A stretch of DNA of 64,000 nt from Pseudoxanthomonas sp. X-1 (GCF_020042665.1 NZ_CP083376.1:1648001-1712000); one strand, 5' to 3'; counted from the stretch's first letter, positions 21,338 to 32,672 are shown. Program-made: numbers and translations. The notes: generated from the sequence alone by a model not told the origin.

Positions 21338-21769
21338 ATGGCGATATCCGCCCCCGATCAGGCCCTGCTGGCCCTGCTGCGCGAGGACGCGCGCGCGCCG
21401 GTGGCCGAACTGGCCCGCCGCCTGGGCGTGTCGCGCACCACCGCGCAGAGCCGGCTGGAGAAACTGGAGCGCCAGGGCGTGATCGCCGGCTACACCGTGC
21501 GCCTGCGCGACGACGTGGAGCACGGCCATATCCGCGCCCACATCCTGATCACCGTGCGGCCCAAGCAGATGGTCGCCGTGACCAATGCGCTGCGGGCGAT
21601 GGCCCAGGTGCGTGCCCTGCATTCGGTCAGCGGCCCGCACGACCTGATCGCCATCGGCATGGCGCCCACGGTGGGCGAGATGGACGAGCTGACCGACCGC
21701 ATCGGCGCCATCGACGGCGTCGAGCGCACCACTTCCTCGATCGTGCTGTCGACCAAGTTCGAGCGCTGA
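21338..21769 (+). CDS. Lrp/AsnC family transcriptional regulator
   Basis: A 143-residue regulator starting MAISAPDQALLALLREDARA. An AsnC-type winged helix-turn-helix occupies residues 5-55 (VAELARRLGVSRTTAQSRLEKLERQGVIAGYTVRL). The effector-binding RAM domain follows (AHILITVRPKQM, VRALHSVSGPHDLIAIGMA, IGAIDGVERTTSSIVLSTKFER). It is divergent from the aminotransferase gene and most likely controls it in response to that enzyme's amino acid substrate or product. Two palindromes lie between the genes. Confidence 0.93.
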   Translation: MAISAPDQALLALLREDARAPVAELARRLGVSRTTAQSRLEKLERQGVIAGYTVRLRDDVEHGHIRAHILITVRPKQMVAVTNALRAMAQVRALHSVSGPHDLIAIGMAPTVGEMDELTDRIGAIDGVERTTSSIVLSTKFER

Positions 21770-21944
21770 GGCGTCCTGTCGCGCGACGCGCCGCACGGCT
21801 GGGGTCGCGCGGAAACCCCAGGCTGTCATCCCGCCTGATCATGTTCAGCACCTCCCCGTGCTGCGTCGCACCTCGATTTGACAGGCCCGCCCGCGGTAGG
21901 GACCATTCGCGCAAGGCTTGCCGATTCCCCCGTGGAAGGACCCC

Positions 21945-22619
21945 ATGACGCGCACCCAGCCCCGCTTGTTTGCCGCGCCCGCGCTGTTGTTCGCCCTGGC
22001 GGCCTGTTCTCCTTCAGATTCAAGGACCGATATGAATGCTGTGACCTCCCCGACTGCCGATCACGGCGGCACCCTTGCGTCCGCGCGCAATCCCGCGCCC
22101 AAGGATGCCTACCGCATCACCATGACCATCAAGGATGCCCCGGGCCCCTTCGCCTGGATGAAGGCGCTGGCGCAGTACGACGTGGTCAACAAGGAGTGCC
22201 TGAGCCCACCCAAGGACAATCCCGGTGGCCGCACCGCCCCTGTGCCCACCGACGATGTCGAGATCCCGCTGCAGAAGGTCTCCGACACCGAGTATGTCGG
22301 AACGGTCTATGCCGACCAGATGCTCGACCAGGACTACACCGGGCGCGGCGTCTGCCACTGGAAGCTGATCCAGTTCCGGGTGCATATGAAAGCCACCGGT
22401 GCGCACGCCGAGACGTTGTTCATTCCGAGTATTCCCGACGACAAGCTGTTGGCCGGCTCGCCCGAGAACGTGTACTTCAACCGGGTTACGTACCCTGAAG
22501 CAGAGGGGGTCGAGGACTACCCCGATACGGGCGGTGGCCGATCGGACTATGGTCCGTCGGTTCAAGACCAGGATCTGTTCACGGTGACATTTACGCCAGT
22601 CAAGGATGACGCGAAATGA
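21945..22619 (+). CDS. Lipoprotein, predicted immunity protein (X-Tfi-like) for the adjacent lipase effector
   Basis: A 224-residue protein starting MTRTQPRLFAAPALLFALAA with lipobox LAAC. The mature domain runs from AYRITMTIKDAPGPFAWMK through CLSPPKDNPGGRTAPVPTDD and GTVYADQMLDQDYTGRGVCHWKL to QDLFTVTFTPVKDDAK, mostly predicted beta structure. I do not know a named family. It overlaps the following lipase gene by four bases (ATGA), so it is made with it and just before it. Periplasmic lipoprotein immunity upstream of a lipase effector is the standard arrangement for Xanthomonadales T4SS effector pairs. The immunity role is inferred from this context, not from a recognised domain. Confidence 0.7.
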   Translation: MTRTQPRLFAAPALLFALAACSPSDSRTDMNAVTSPTADHGGTLASARNPAPKDAYRITMTIKDAPGPFAWMKALAQYDVVNKECLSPPKDNPGGRTAPVPTDDVEIPLQKVSDTEYVGTVYADQMLDQDYTGRGVCHWKLIQFRVHMKATGAHAETLFIPSIPDDKLLAGSPENVYFNRVTYPEAEGVEDYPDTGGGRSDYGPSVQDQDLFTVTFTPVKDDAK

Positions 22620-24025
22620 AGACGATGCAGAGCCAGCAGTACGCCGATCTCGCGGATTTCAGCTACGGCCGGGATCAGAAGGGTAATGAGAAGATCGATA
22701 TCGCCTCGCTGGTGGGTAAGTCGGTCACCATGCCGGACGGGACGCATTACAAAATACTGGCCTATGTCGACAAGCCGTCTGGCTATCAAGGCACCATCTT
22801 CCAGCGGGAAGATACCCACGAAATCATCGTGGCCCATCGCGGAACCGAGTTCACGCGGGAGCCGCTCAGAGATGGCTTGCTAACTGACGGCGGCATGGTC
22901 TTCAGCCGGGCAAACCAGCAGGCTGCCGACGCGATCGCATTAACGGGCAGGGCGCTCGACCTCGCCGAGATGGATGCGAAGAAGCGCCATGAGAAGGTGC
23001 CCGAAGTCACCGTCACCGGCCACTCCCTCGGCGGCACGCTGGCGCAGATCACCGCGCACCACTTCGATCTGCGCGGCGAGGCCTTCAACCCCTATGGCGC
23101 CGCCAGCCTGGGACTGCGGATTCCCGAGGAAGCCACGCCGAAATTCATCAATCACGTCATGGCGGCCGACGTGGTCAGCTCGGCCAGCCCGCACTACGGG
23201 CAGGTCCGCATCTACGCCAAGGCTTCTGAGATCACGCAGCTGCGCGTGGCCGGCTATCGGGACGGCGTGATCGCCGACGCGCTGACACCGGATCATCCGA
23301 TCGCGGCGTCGGTGAACACCTCGCACATGATGCACAACTTCCTCAACGTCGACGGCAACTACAAGCCCGACGTGTCGGCGCTGGGCGATCCGGCGGCGCG
23401 GACGCGGGCGCGCGAACACGAGCACATGATCGAAGGCTACCGGAGCGATATCCGGGCGATCCGCCGCGGCGCGAGCGCGTTGGGCGATGCAGGCGAGATC
23501 CTCCGAGGCCCCGGTCCTGCCGTCGACCGGATCCGCGAACTCATCGAGCCGTCCCTGCCCGCGGGCGAGCCCGCGCGCCGGGAGCAGCATCGCCAGCACG
23601 GCGCCTCGCTCGCGCCTGGCGCGGTGCCGCTGCCCGACATGCGCGACCCGGGTCACCCGGCCAACGGTCGCTACCAGCAGGCCTACGCCGGGGTCGTGCA
23701 GATCGACCAGGGCATGGGTCGCGCGCCCGACGGCAGCAGCGAGCGCCTGGCCGCGGCGCTGACCGCGGCCAGTCCGCACCTGTCCTCGATCGCGCAGGTG
23801 GGGTTGAGCCAGGACGGCAGCCGCGCGTTCGCCGTGGAGGCGTCCAACGGCCCGGCCGAGGCGCGCCAGCGGGCGCAGGTGGAAGTGGCCAGCGCCGTGC
23901 AGCGTCCGGTGGAGGCCAGTACCGCGCAATGGCAGCTGGCCGCCGATCAGCTGGCCCAGACCAATGCGCGCCAGCAGGCGCAGGAACGCGCCAATCCGGT
24001 CGTCCAGGGCCCGGTGATGGGCTGA
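22616..24025 (+). CDS. Predicted antibacterial lipase effector with XVIPCD-type C-terminus (X-Tfe)
   Basis: A 469-residue protein without signal peptide. Residues 1-300 form a lipase-3-like alpha/beta hydrolase: EIIVAHRGTEF, the nucleophile elbow VTVTGHSLGGTLAQITAHHF with Ser 137, then VMAADVVSSASPHYG and HMMHNFLNVDG, which could supply the Asp and His. After a polar linker, residues about 330-469 match the XVIPCD plan of Xanthomonadales VirD4-interacting proteins: PLPDMRDPGHPANGRYQQAY, a central VGLSQDGSRAFAVEASNGPA, and a Gln-rich tail (LAQTNARQQAQERANP). Such proteins are delivered by the X-T4SS into rival cells, where the lipase attacks membrane lipids. The first 350 bp are less GC-rich than the rest, suggesting a swapped toxin module. 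No secretion genes lie in the window. Confidence 0.83.
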   Translation: MKTMQSQQYADLADFSYGRDQKGNEKIDIASLVGKSVTMPDGTHYKILAYVDKPSGYQGTIFQREDTHEIIVAHRGTEFTREPLRDGLLTDGGMVFSRANQQAADAIALTGRALDLAEMDAKKRHEKVPEVTVTGHSLGGTLAQITAHHFDLRGEAFNPYGAASLGLRIPEEATPKFINHVMAADVVSSASPHYGQVRIYAKASEITQLRVAGYRDGVIADALTPDHPIAASVNTSHMMHNFLNVDGNYKPDVSALGDPAARTRAREHEHMIEGYRSDIRAIRRGASALGDAGEILRGPGPAVDRIRELIEPSLPAGEPARREQHRQHGASLAPGAVPLPDMRDPGHPANGRYQQAYAGVVQIDQGMGRAPDGSSERLAAALTAASPHLSSIAQVGLSQDGSRAFAVEASNGPAEARQRAQVEVASAVQRPVEASTAQWQLAADQLAQTNARQQAQERANPVVQGPVMG

Positions 24026-24134
24026 GCCGACGGGCCAGGCTCGCCCCGTGAACGGGCGAGCCCTCCGCCCGGGCCCGGGGGTCGCGACGCAGGCCCGCTA
24101 GAATACGCGGCTGCCCCGAAGCCGGTTGCCCGCG

Positions 24135-26317
<2,183 letters not shown>

Positions 26318-26488
26318 CCGGATTGTCACCGCGCACGTCCGGGAACCTTTGCCCGGTCGGCGCTGTCGGATCGCTGCACGATGCGGGGAGTTGGGCGAAT
26401 CGCGCGTACGCCGGCCTTGCGGCCACGGCGTGGCGGCCACATGGCATAATTCCCGGCTGCTTTCGGCCCAACCATGGACCTTGTTGAC

Positions 26489-26836
26489 ATGAATCTGCTC
26501 GATTTCCTGATCCCCGCCGCCCACGCCCAGGCCGCCGGCGCGCCCGCCCCGCAGGGCGGTGGCCTGTCGATGCTGGTGTTCCCGATCGTCCTGATCGCGG
26601 TGATGTACTTCGTGATGATCCGCCCGCAGATGAAGCGCCAGAAGGAGCACAAGGCCCTGCTGGACAAGCTCTCGCGCGGCGATGAGGTCATCACCTCTGG
26701 CGGCATCGCCGGTACGGTGGCCGAGATCGGCGACAACTTCGTCACCGTTGAAGTCGCCGACGGGGTCAAGGTGCGGGTGCAGAAGGGCGCGGTCGGCAAC
26801 GTGCTGCCCAAGGGCACCCTGAAGTCCGCCGTCTGA
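26489..26836 (+). CDS. yajC: Preprotein translocase subunit YajC
   Basis: A 115-residue single-pass protein of the SecDF-YajC complex. The start MNLLDFLIPAAHAQAAG fits the family; an ATG five codons upstream is also in frame. One membrane helix (MLVFPIVLIAVMYFVMIRPQ) is followed by the cytosolic KRQKEHKALLDKLSRGDEVITSGGIAGTVAEIGDNFVTVEV domain. It lies between tgt and secD, with a hairpin downstream. Confidence 0.95.
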   Translation: MNLLDFLIPAAHAQAAGAPAPQGGGLSMLVFPIVLIAVMYFVMIRPQMKRQKEHKALLDKLSRGDEVITSGGIAGTVAEIGDNFVTVEVADGVKVRVQKGAVGNVLPKGTLKSAV

Positions 26837-26852
26837 ACCACCCGTTCCACCC

Positions 26853-26877
26853 GACGGACCGCCTGGCGCGGTCCGTC
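26853..26877 (+). terminator. Hairpin between yajC and secD
   Basis: A 10-bp stem gacggaccgc / gcggtccgtc with a 5-base loop but only a weak T tail (ttgctgtcc). It may attenuate rather than end transcription, since secD follows in the same direction. Confidence 0.5.
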
Positions 26878-26975
26878 TTGCTGTCCAACGCCGTGCCGGC
26901 GGCCCCACGAACCGGGGCCGGTGTCCACAGGTTCGATCAACCAAGTGCGCGCCTGCTCGGCGCGGGTGCCAAGCA

Positions 26976-28862
26976 ATGCTCGAGTTTCCCCGCTGGAAAT
27001 ACGTCCTGATCCTGGTGGTGCTGGTGGTGAGCGCGATCTACGCGCTGCCCAACATCTATCCCCAGGACCCTTCCGTGCAGATCACCGCCAGCCGTGGCGC
27101 GGCCATCGACGACGCCCTGCGCGCCAAGGTCGATGAGACGCTCAAGGCCGCGGGCGTCACGCCCAAGCAGATCGAGAAGCGCGACGGCGACCTGCTGGTG
27201 CGCCTGTCCACGCCCGAGGCCCAGGCCAAGGCCAACGATGCGCTGCGCGAGTCGCTGGGCGAGAACTACACCCCGGCGCTGAACCTGGCATCGACCGTGC
27301 CGGCCTGGCTGTCCGGGCTGCACGCCAAGCCGATGGTGCGCGGTCTGGACCTGCAGGGGGGCGTGCATTTCACCCTGCAGGTGGACCAGAAGGCCGCGCT
27401 GGACAAGCGCGTGGAGGCCTACGCCGAGGACGCCCGCGTCGCGCTGCGCGATGCCAAGATCCGCGTCGATTCGGTGCTGCGCGGCGCCAACAACACCATC
27501 GTGGTCAACGTCGCCGACGGCCAGAGCGCCACCGCCGCGCGCGATGCGCTGATGAAGGTGCTGGCGCCGGCCAACGCCACCGCCTCGGGCGCGCTGGTCG
27601 GCGCCTCGGCGCTGACCTACGACGTGCAGGGCCAGCGCATCGTCATCGGCCTGCCGGAGAGCGAGCTGACCCGGATCTCCGGCGATGCGATCCAGCAGAA
27701 CATCGCCACCCTGCGCAATCGCGTCAACCAGCTCGGCGTGGCCGAGCCGGTGATCCAGCAGCAGGGCAGCGACCGCATCGTGGTCGAGCTGCCGGGCGTG
27801 CAGGACACCGCCGCGGCCAAGCGCATGATCGGCGCCACGGCCACCATCGAGTTCCGCGCCGTGGTCGAAGGCGATGCGCTGGAGGCCATGCGCACCGGCA
27901 ACGTGCCGCCGGAGGCCAAGCTCTACCAGCTGCGCGACAACCGTGGCCCGGTGCTGCTCAACAAGCGCGTGCTGGCCTCGGGCGACCAGATGGTCAACGC
28001 CGTCTCCAACGTCGACCAGAACGGCCAGCCGGCGGTGGACATCACGCTCAACAGCGTCGCCGGCCAGCGCATGTTCGACTTCACCAGCGTCAACGTCGGC
28101 AAGCGCATGGCGGTGGTCTACATCGAGCGCATTCCGGAAGTGAAGGTGGTCGATGGCAAGGAAGTGCGCAGCGTGCGCGTGAGCGAGGAGGCGCTGCAGC
28201 CCTCGACCATCAACGGCGTGTTCAGCAACAAGTTCCAGACCACCGGCCTGACCAAGGACGAGGCCGACAACCTGGCCAAGCTGCTGCGCGCAGGGTCCCT
28301 GGCCGCGCCGATGAGCTTCGTCGAGGAATACGTCATCGGCCCCAGCCTGGGCGCCGAGAACGTCGAGCGCGGCATCAAGGCGGTGGTGTACTCGTTCCTG
28401 TTCACCCTGGTGTTCTTCACCATCTACTACCGCGTGTTCGGCGCGATCACCTCGGTGGCGCTGCTGTTCAACCTGCTGATCGTGGTGGCGGTGATGTCGA
28501 TCTTCGGCGCGACCATGACCCTGCCGGGCTTCGCCGGTCTGGCGCTGTCGGTAGGCCTGTCGGTGGACGCCAACGTGCTGGTCAACGAGCGCATCCGCGA
28601 GGAACTGCGCCTGGGGGTGCCCGGCAAGAAGGCCATCGCCGAGGGCTACGAGCGCGCCAGCGGCACCATCCTGGACGCCAACCTGACCGGCCTGATCGTG
28701 GGCGTCGCGCTGTTCGCCTTCGGCACCGGCCCGCTGAAGGGCTTCGCGCTGACGATGATGATCGGCATCATCGCCTCGATGTTCACCGCCATCACCGTTT
28801 CGCGCGCGCTGGCCACGCTGATCTACGGTCGCCGCAAGAAGCTCAACTCGGTCGCGATTTAA
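26976..28862 (+). CDS. secD: Protein translocase subunit SecD
   Basis: A 628-residue membrane subunit that uses the proton gradient to help complete export. An N-terminal helix (WKYVLILVVLVVSAIYALPN) is followed by a large periplasmic region with GLDLQGGVHFTLQVDQ, and ATLRNRVNQLGVAEPVIQQQ. The C-terminal half has five more membrane spans with AGSLAAPMSFVEEYVIGPSLG, LSVGLSVDANVLVNERIREEL (with the functional Asp) and GFALTMMIGIIASMFTAITVS. The gene precedes secF by 91 bp. Confidence 0.97.
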   Translation: MLEFPRWKYVLILVVLVVSAIYALPNIYPQDPSVQITASRGAAIDDALRAKVDETLKAAGVTPKQIEKRDGDLLVRLSTPEAQAKANDALRESLGENYTPALNLASTVPAWLSGLHAKPMVRGLDLQGGVHFTLQVDQKAALDKRVEAYAEDARVALRDAKIRVDSVLRGANNTIVVNVADGQSATAARDALMKVLAPANATASGALVGASALTYDVQGQRIVIGLPESELTRISGDAIQQNIATLRNRVNQLGVAEPVIQQQGSDRIVVELPGVQDTAAAKRMIGATATIEFRAVVEGDALEAMRTGNVPPEAKLYQLRDNRGPVLLNKRVLASGDQMVNAVSNVDQNGQPAVDITLNSVAGQRMFDFTSVNVGKRMAVVYIERIPEVKVVDGKEVRSVRVSEEALQPSTINGVFSNKFQTTGLTKDEADNLAKLLRAGSLAAPMSFVEEYVIGPSLGAENVERGIKAVVYSFLFTLVFFTIYYRVFGAITSVALLFNLLIVVAVMSIFGATMTLPGFAGLALSVGLSVDANVLVNERIREELRLGVPGKKAIAEGYERASGTILDANLTGLIVGVALFAFGTGPLKGFALTMMIGIIASMFTAITVSRALATLIYGRRKKLNSVAI

Positions 28863-28953
28863 GGCGAGTCCCTCGCAAGAGCCCGCACCAGTACGCGCGT
28901 CCTGCGCAAAAGCCCGCACACCCGTGTGCGGACTTCTCAAGGAAAAACGTGGC

Positions 28954-29922
28954 ATGAAACTGTTCCCGCTGCACATCGTCCCCAACGACACCAAGATCGA
29001 CTTCATGCGCCCGCGCAAGCCGGTGCTGGTGCTGATGGTGGTGCTGCTGATCGCCTCGCTGGCCATCATCGGCCTGAAGGGCTTCAATTACGCGCTGGAG
29101 TTCACCGGCGGCACCGTGGTGCGCGCGCACTTCGAAAAGCCGGTCGACGTGGACCAGCTGCGCACGCTGCTGGACCAGAACGGCTTCGACAACGCCCAGG
29201 TGCAGAACGTGGGGGGCGCCAACGACGTGATGGTGCGCCTGCAGCCGCACGGCGAGCACAACAACGACGAGAACGCCGGTCGCGCCGTGGCCGAGTCGGT
29301 GCGCAAGGTCGTCACCAGCGATGCCAATCCGGCCACCGTGCAGCCGGGCGAGTTCGTCGGCCCGCAGGTGGGCAAGGATCTGGCCAAGAACGGTCTGTAC
29401 GCGACCATCTTCATGCTGGCCGGCTTCCTGATCTACATCGCGTTCCGCTTCGAGTGGAAGTTCGCGGTGGTCGCCTCGCTCACCGCGTTCTTCGACCTGA
29501 TCCTGACGGTGGCCTACATGTCGCTGCTGGGCCGCGAGTTCGACCTGACGGTGCTGGCCGGTCTGCTGTCGGTGATGGGCTTTGCGATCAACGACATCAT
29601 CGTGGTCTTCGACCGTGTGCGCGAAAACTTCCGCAGCCTGCGCGTGGAGCCGCTGGAAGTGCTCAACCGTTCGATCAACCAGACGCTCTCGCGCACGGTG
29701 ATCACGGCGGTGATGTTCTTCCTGTCGGCGCTGGCGCTGTACCTGTACGGCGGCCGTTCGATGGAGGGTCTGGCCGAGACGCACATGGTCGGTGCGGTGA
29801 TCGTGGTGGTCTCCTCGGTGATCGTGGCGGTGCCGCTGCTGAGCATCGGGCCGTTCAAGGTCACCAAGCAGGATCTGCTGCCCAAGGCCAAGGACGTGGA
29901 GGCGTTGGCGCGCCGACCCTGA
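28954..29922 (+). CDS. secF: Protein translocase subunit SecF
   Basis: A 322-residue partner of SecD. The start MKLFPLHIVPNDTKIDFMRP is preceded by a ribosome binding site, aagga. After one helix comes the periplasmic domain FNYALEFTGGTVVRAHFEKP, then the five-span half with GEFVGPQVGKDLAKNGLYAT, SVMGFAINDIIVVFDRVREN and SRTVITAVMFFLSALALYLYGG. The whole tgt-yajC-secD-secF order is conserved. A strong terminator lies 26 bp after the stop. Confidence 0.97.
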   Translation: MKLFPLHIVPNDTKIDFMRPRKPVLVLMVVLLIASLAIIGLKGFNYALEFTGGTVVRAHFEKPVDVDQLRTLLDQNGFDNAQVQNVGGANDVMVRLQPHGEHNNDENAGRAVAESVRKVVTSDANPATVQPGEFVGPQVGKDLAKNGLYATIFMLAGFLIYIAFRFEWKFAVVASLTAFFDLILTVAYMSLLGREFDLTVLAGLLSVMGFAINDIIVVFDRVRENFRSLRVEPLEVLNRSINQTLSRTVITAVMFFLSALALYLYGGRSMEGLAETHMVGAVIVVVSSVIVAVPLLSIGPFKVTKQDLLPKAKDVEALARRP

Positions 29923-29948
29923 GCGCTGTTGCCGCTTTCGACTTTGGC

Positions 29949-29981
29949 AAAGGCCGCGCTTTCAGTGCGGCCTTTGTTTTT
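29949..29981 (+). terminator. Intrinsic terminator after secF
   Basis: A 9-bp stem aaaggccgc / gcggccttt with a 9-base loop, followed by gttttt. Confidence 0.85.
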
Positions 29982-30014
29982 GGATTCTTTGCGCGATCGC
30001 TGTGGGAGGCGCTT

Positions 30015-30151
30015 TGGCTTCGGAGGGGCAGCGGTCCGGCGGGCGGTGGCCGCTTGTCCCTCAATCAGGGCATCCTGCCCTGATTCGGGCGCTCGGCGTC
30101 CTGCCTCGCTCGTCGCGGCCCCCGCCCGCCGGACCGCTGCCTCGCGCGTCA
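30015..30151. repeat. 137-bp palindromic element, intact copy B
   Basis: Inverted 27-bp arms (30027-30053, starting GGCAGCGGTCCGGCGGGC, and 30115-30141) differ at one position. Between them is a 61-base centre with a perfect 10-bp hairpin (aatcagggca / tgccctgatt). Copy D at 48378-48514 is the same length, inverted, with a centre differing at only two or so positions. Confidence 0.9.
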
Positions 30152-30627
30152 TGTCATAGGGCTTCGGTTTGCGCTCACCCCTTTCGATGCGAGCGAAGGA
30201 GCGGGGGAGGGAACCGAGCGCGATCAGCGACGGAAAGGTGTCGACTTGGTGCTTCCTTCCTTGCGCGCAGCTCAGGGGAGGGAGGGGAATGGCGGGGTCG
30301 TGGCCTTCCCGGGCATGCCACCGTAGCAAGAGCAAAAGCATCCTCCCAGTCGCTAAGTCGCGACTTCGAGCTCCCCTTCGCCTACGGCGAGAGGGAGGAG
30401 GAGCGCTTTGGCAAACGCCTTCGGGTCGAAGGACCCCTGATCTTTTGAGGTTGGGGGCGAAGTGCGATCTCCGACCAGAGCCCATGTCGTCTGCAGGTTT
30501 CGTGTCCGCGTTCCGGCGAGGTGCCCTGTTGGTGGGCCGGCTTGTGCGTGCCGGGGCGGCTTTGCATCGCCGATGCGGTTGCGGGCCTACACTCGCCGGC
30601 ATCCGAAACGAAAGGGAGGGGCAGGGC

Positions 30628-31431
30628 ATGGGCAGATTCTCCGCAATGGTGCTGGTCGCCACGACGCTGCTGGCGGCCGCGCTGCCGGTGGCGGCCAGGG
30701 AGGTGGCCAGGCCGGTGCAGTGGAAGGTCGGCGATCAGGCGTTTTCCGGCGTGCTGGTCTACGACGACGCTGGCAAGGCCAAGCGGCCGGGCCTGGTGAT
30801 GGTGCCGGACTGGATGGGGGTGACCGACGCGGCGGTCGACCGGGCGCGCGAGGTGGCCGGCGACGATTACGTGGTGCTGGTGGCCGATGTCTACGGCACC
30901 GGCGTGCGGCCGAAGAACGCCGAGGAGGCGGGCAAGCTGGCAGGCGGCCTCAAGAGCGATCGGCCGGCGCTGCGCGCGCGTGTGCGCAAGGCGGTGGAGG
31001 TGCTCAAGGCACAGGCCGGCGCGGCACCGCTGGATAGCGCGCGGATCGGCGCCTTCGGCTTCTGCTTCGGCGGCACCACGGTGCTGGAGCTGGTGCGCGG
31101 CGGCGATGCGCTGGCGGGCGTGGTGACCTTCCACGGCGGGCTCGAGCCGGGCAGCACGCCGGCCAAGCCGGGTTCGGCGAAGACGCCGGTGCTGGTGCTC
31201 AACGGGGCGGACGACCGCGGCGTGTCGGCGCAGAGCATCGCCGACTTCCGCAAGGAGATGGACGCGGCCGGCGCGGACTGGCAGTTCGTCGATTTCAGCG
31301 GCGCGGTGCACTGCTTCGCCATCCCCGGTGCGAACAGTCCGCCCGGCTGTGTCTACAACGCGCGCGCGGCCAAGCGCGCCTACCGGATGGCGCAGGACTT
31401 CTTCGAGGAAGTGTTTTCGAAGCGGGAGTGA
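30628..31431 (+). CDS. Exported dienelactone hydrolase family protein
   Basis: A 267-residue alpha/beta hydrolase starting MGRFSAMVLVATTLLAAALP, with a signal peptide cleaved near VAARE and the ribosome binding site gggaggggc. It carries the dienelactone hydrolase pattern: RPGLVMVPDWMGVTDAAVDRA, IGAFGFCFGGTTVLELVRGG with a Cys nucleophile, PVLVLNGADDRGVS for the Asp, and FSGAVHCFAIPGANSP for the His. The substrate is unknown; many exported members cleave small esters. It is convergent with ispB. Confidence 0.88.
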   Translation: MGRFSAMVLVATTLLAAALPVAAREVARPVQWKVGDQAFSGVLVYDDAGKAKRPGLVMVPDWMGVTDAAVDRAREVAGDDYVVLVADVYGTGVRPKNAEEAGKLAGGLKSDRPALRARVRKAVEVLKAQAGAAPLDSARIGAFGFCFGGTTVLELVRGGDALAGVVTFHGGLEPGSTPAKPGSAKTPVLVLNGADDRGVSAQSIADFRKEMDAAGADWQFVDFSGAVHCFAIPGANSPPGCVYNARAAKRAYRMAQDFFEEVFSKRE

Positions 31432-31500
31432 GCGAAGAAGCGTGAGGCGTGATCGCGCGCGGACACGCGGCCGCTTTCGCTCACGCCTCGCTTCCTGGTC

Positions 31501-32502
31501 TCAGTGGCGCCGTTCGACCGCGTAACGGGCCAGGCCACGCAGTGCGGCCACGGCGTCGTTCTCCGGCAGGCCTTCCAGCGCGGCTTCCGCGGCGCTGGCG
31601 TACTCGGCGGCGCGGCGCTGGCTGTAGGCGATGCCGCCGGTGGCGTGGATCGCCGCCAGCACTTCGGGCATGGCGTCGGTCTGGCCGTCGGCCACGATCT
31701 GGCGCAGGCGCGCCTGGGTGGTCGCGTCGGAGTGGGCGATGGCGTGGATCAGCGGCAGGGTGGCCTTGCCCTCGGCCAGGTCGTCGCCCAGGTTCTTGCC
31801 CAGATCGCTTGCATCGGCGGTGTAGTCCAGCACATCGTCGGCGATCTGGAAGGCATAGCCCAGCTGCATGCCGTAGTCGTACAGGCGCTGCTGCAGGGCG
31901 GCGTCGGCGCCGGAGGCCAGCGCGCCCAGCTGGGTGCCGGCGGCGAACAGCACCGCGGTCTTGCGCTCGATCACGCGCAGGTAGGCGGCCTCGTCGGTGT
32001 CGGGGTTGTGCACGTGCAGCAGCTGCAGCACCTCGCCCTCGGCGATGCGGTTGGTGGTGTCGGCCAGGATGCGCATCACGGCCATGCGGTCCAGTTCGAC
32101 CATCAGCTGGAAGCTGCGCGAATACAGGAAGTCCCCGACCAGCACGCTGGGCGCGTTGCCCCACAGCGCATTGGCGGTGCTGCGGCCGCGGCGCAGGTCC
32201 GATTCGTCCACCACGTCGTCGTGCAGCAGGGTCGAGGTGTGGATGAACTCGACGATGGCCGCCAACTGGTGGTGCTCCGGGCCGGCGTCCGCGCCGCAGG
32301 CGCGGCCGGCCAGGGCGACCAGCATCGGCCGCAGGCGCTTGCCGCCGGCGGAGATGATGTGGTCGGCGATCTGGTTGATCAGCACCACGTCCGAGGCCAG
32401 GCGACGGCGGATCAGGGCGTCGATGGCCGCCATGTCCGGCGCGGCGAGGGACTGGATCTGCGGCAGCGCCAGGGCGGCGGAGGGGAGCTGAACGGCGGAC
32501 AT
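31501..32502 (-). CDS. ispB: Octaprenyl diphosphate synthase (polyprenyl synthetase)
   Basis: A 333-residue trans-polyprenyl synthase starting MSAVQLPSAALALPQIQSLA. It builds the long isoprenoid tail of ubiquinone. First Asp-rich motif: LLHDDVVDESDLRRG; second: FQIADDVLDYTADASDLGKN. GGKRLRPML and the KTAVLF/AEGKATLPL segments are also intact. The small residues before the first Asp-rich motif fit a long-chain product, probably C40. It is divergent from ssb. Confidence 0.95.
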   Translation of the reverse strand: MSAVQLPSAALALPQIQSLAAPDMAAIDALIRRRLASDVVLINQIADHIISAGGKRLRPMLVALAGRACGADAGPEHHQLAAIVEFIHTSTLLHDDVVDESDLRRGRSTANALWGNAPSVLVGDFLYSRSFQLMVELDRMAVMRILADTTNRIAEGEVLQLLHVHNPDTDEAAYLRVIERKTAVLFAAGTQLGALASGADAALQQRLYDYGMQLGYAFQIADDVLDYTADASDLGKNLGDDLAEGKATLPLIHAIAHSDATTQARLRQIVADGQTDAMPEVLAAIHATGGIAYSQRRAAEYASAAEAALEGLPENDAVAALRGLARYAVERRH

Positions 32503-32590
32503 GCGGCCTGGGAGTTCCAAGGAGAACGGCGATTATAGGTGGGCCGGGGTGAGTTCCGGTCGGCGATGTCCTACACGTGGGCGCGGGGTT

Positions 32591-32620
32591 TTCCGGTAGA
32601 CCGGACGGGCCGGCTATAAT
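32591..32620 (+). promoter_or_regulatory. Candidate sigma-70 promoter of ssb
   Basis: A perfect -10 hexamer tataat at 32615-32620, rare in this GC-rich region, with a weak -35 (ttccgg at 32591-32596, spacer 18). It lies 53 bp before the ssb ATG. Confidence 0.6.
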
Positions 32621-32672
32621 CCACTGTCCGCAGCCCGCATTCGGCGGGCGCTTCGCAACCGGACGAATCCTC

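Larger units (their letters stand above)
29923..30627. other. 705-bp intergenic stretch with terminator and a 137-bp repeat
   Basis: Holds the secF terminator (29949-29981), the palindromic element copy at 30015-30151, and about 470 bp of remaining sequence. A plus-strand frame runs open through the latter into the hydrolase gene, but the residues are low-complexity and Arg/Ser-rich with no family look, so I do not call a gene. Confidence 0.55.

Noticed and set aside
30169..30627. N-terminal extension of the dienelactone hydrolase gene
   Set aside because: It is low-complexity and lacks family sequence; the ATG at 30628 has a ribosome binding site and a signal peptide.
31432..31500. Short inverted repeat gaagcgtgaggcgtga / tcacgcctcgcttc between convergent genes
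   Set aside because: A similar TCACGCCTCGCT motif recurs at 56754-56800, but the copies are short and imperfect, so I treat it as convergent terminator-like sequence.
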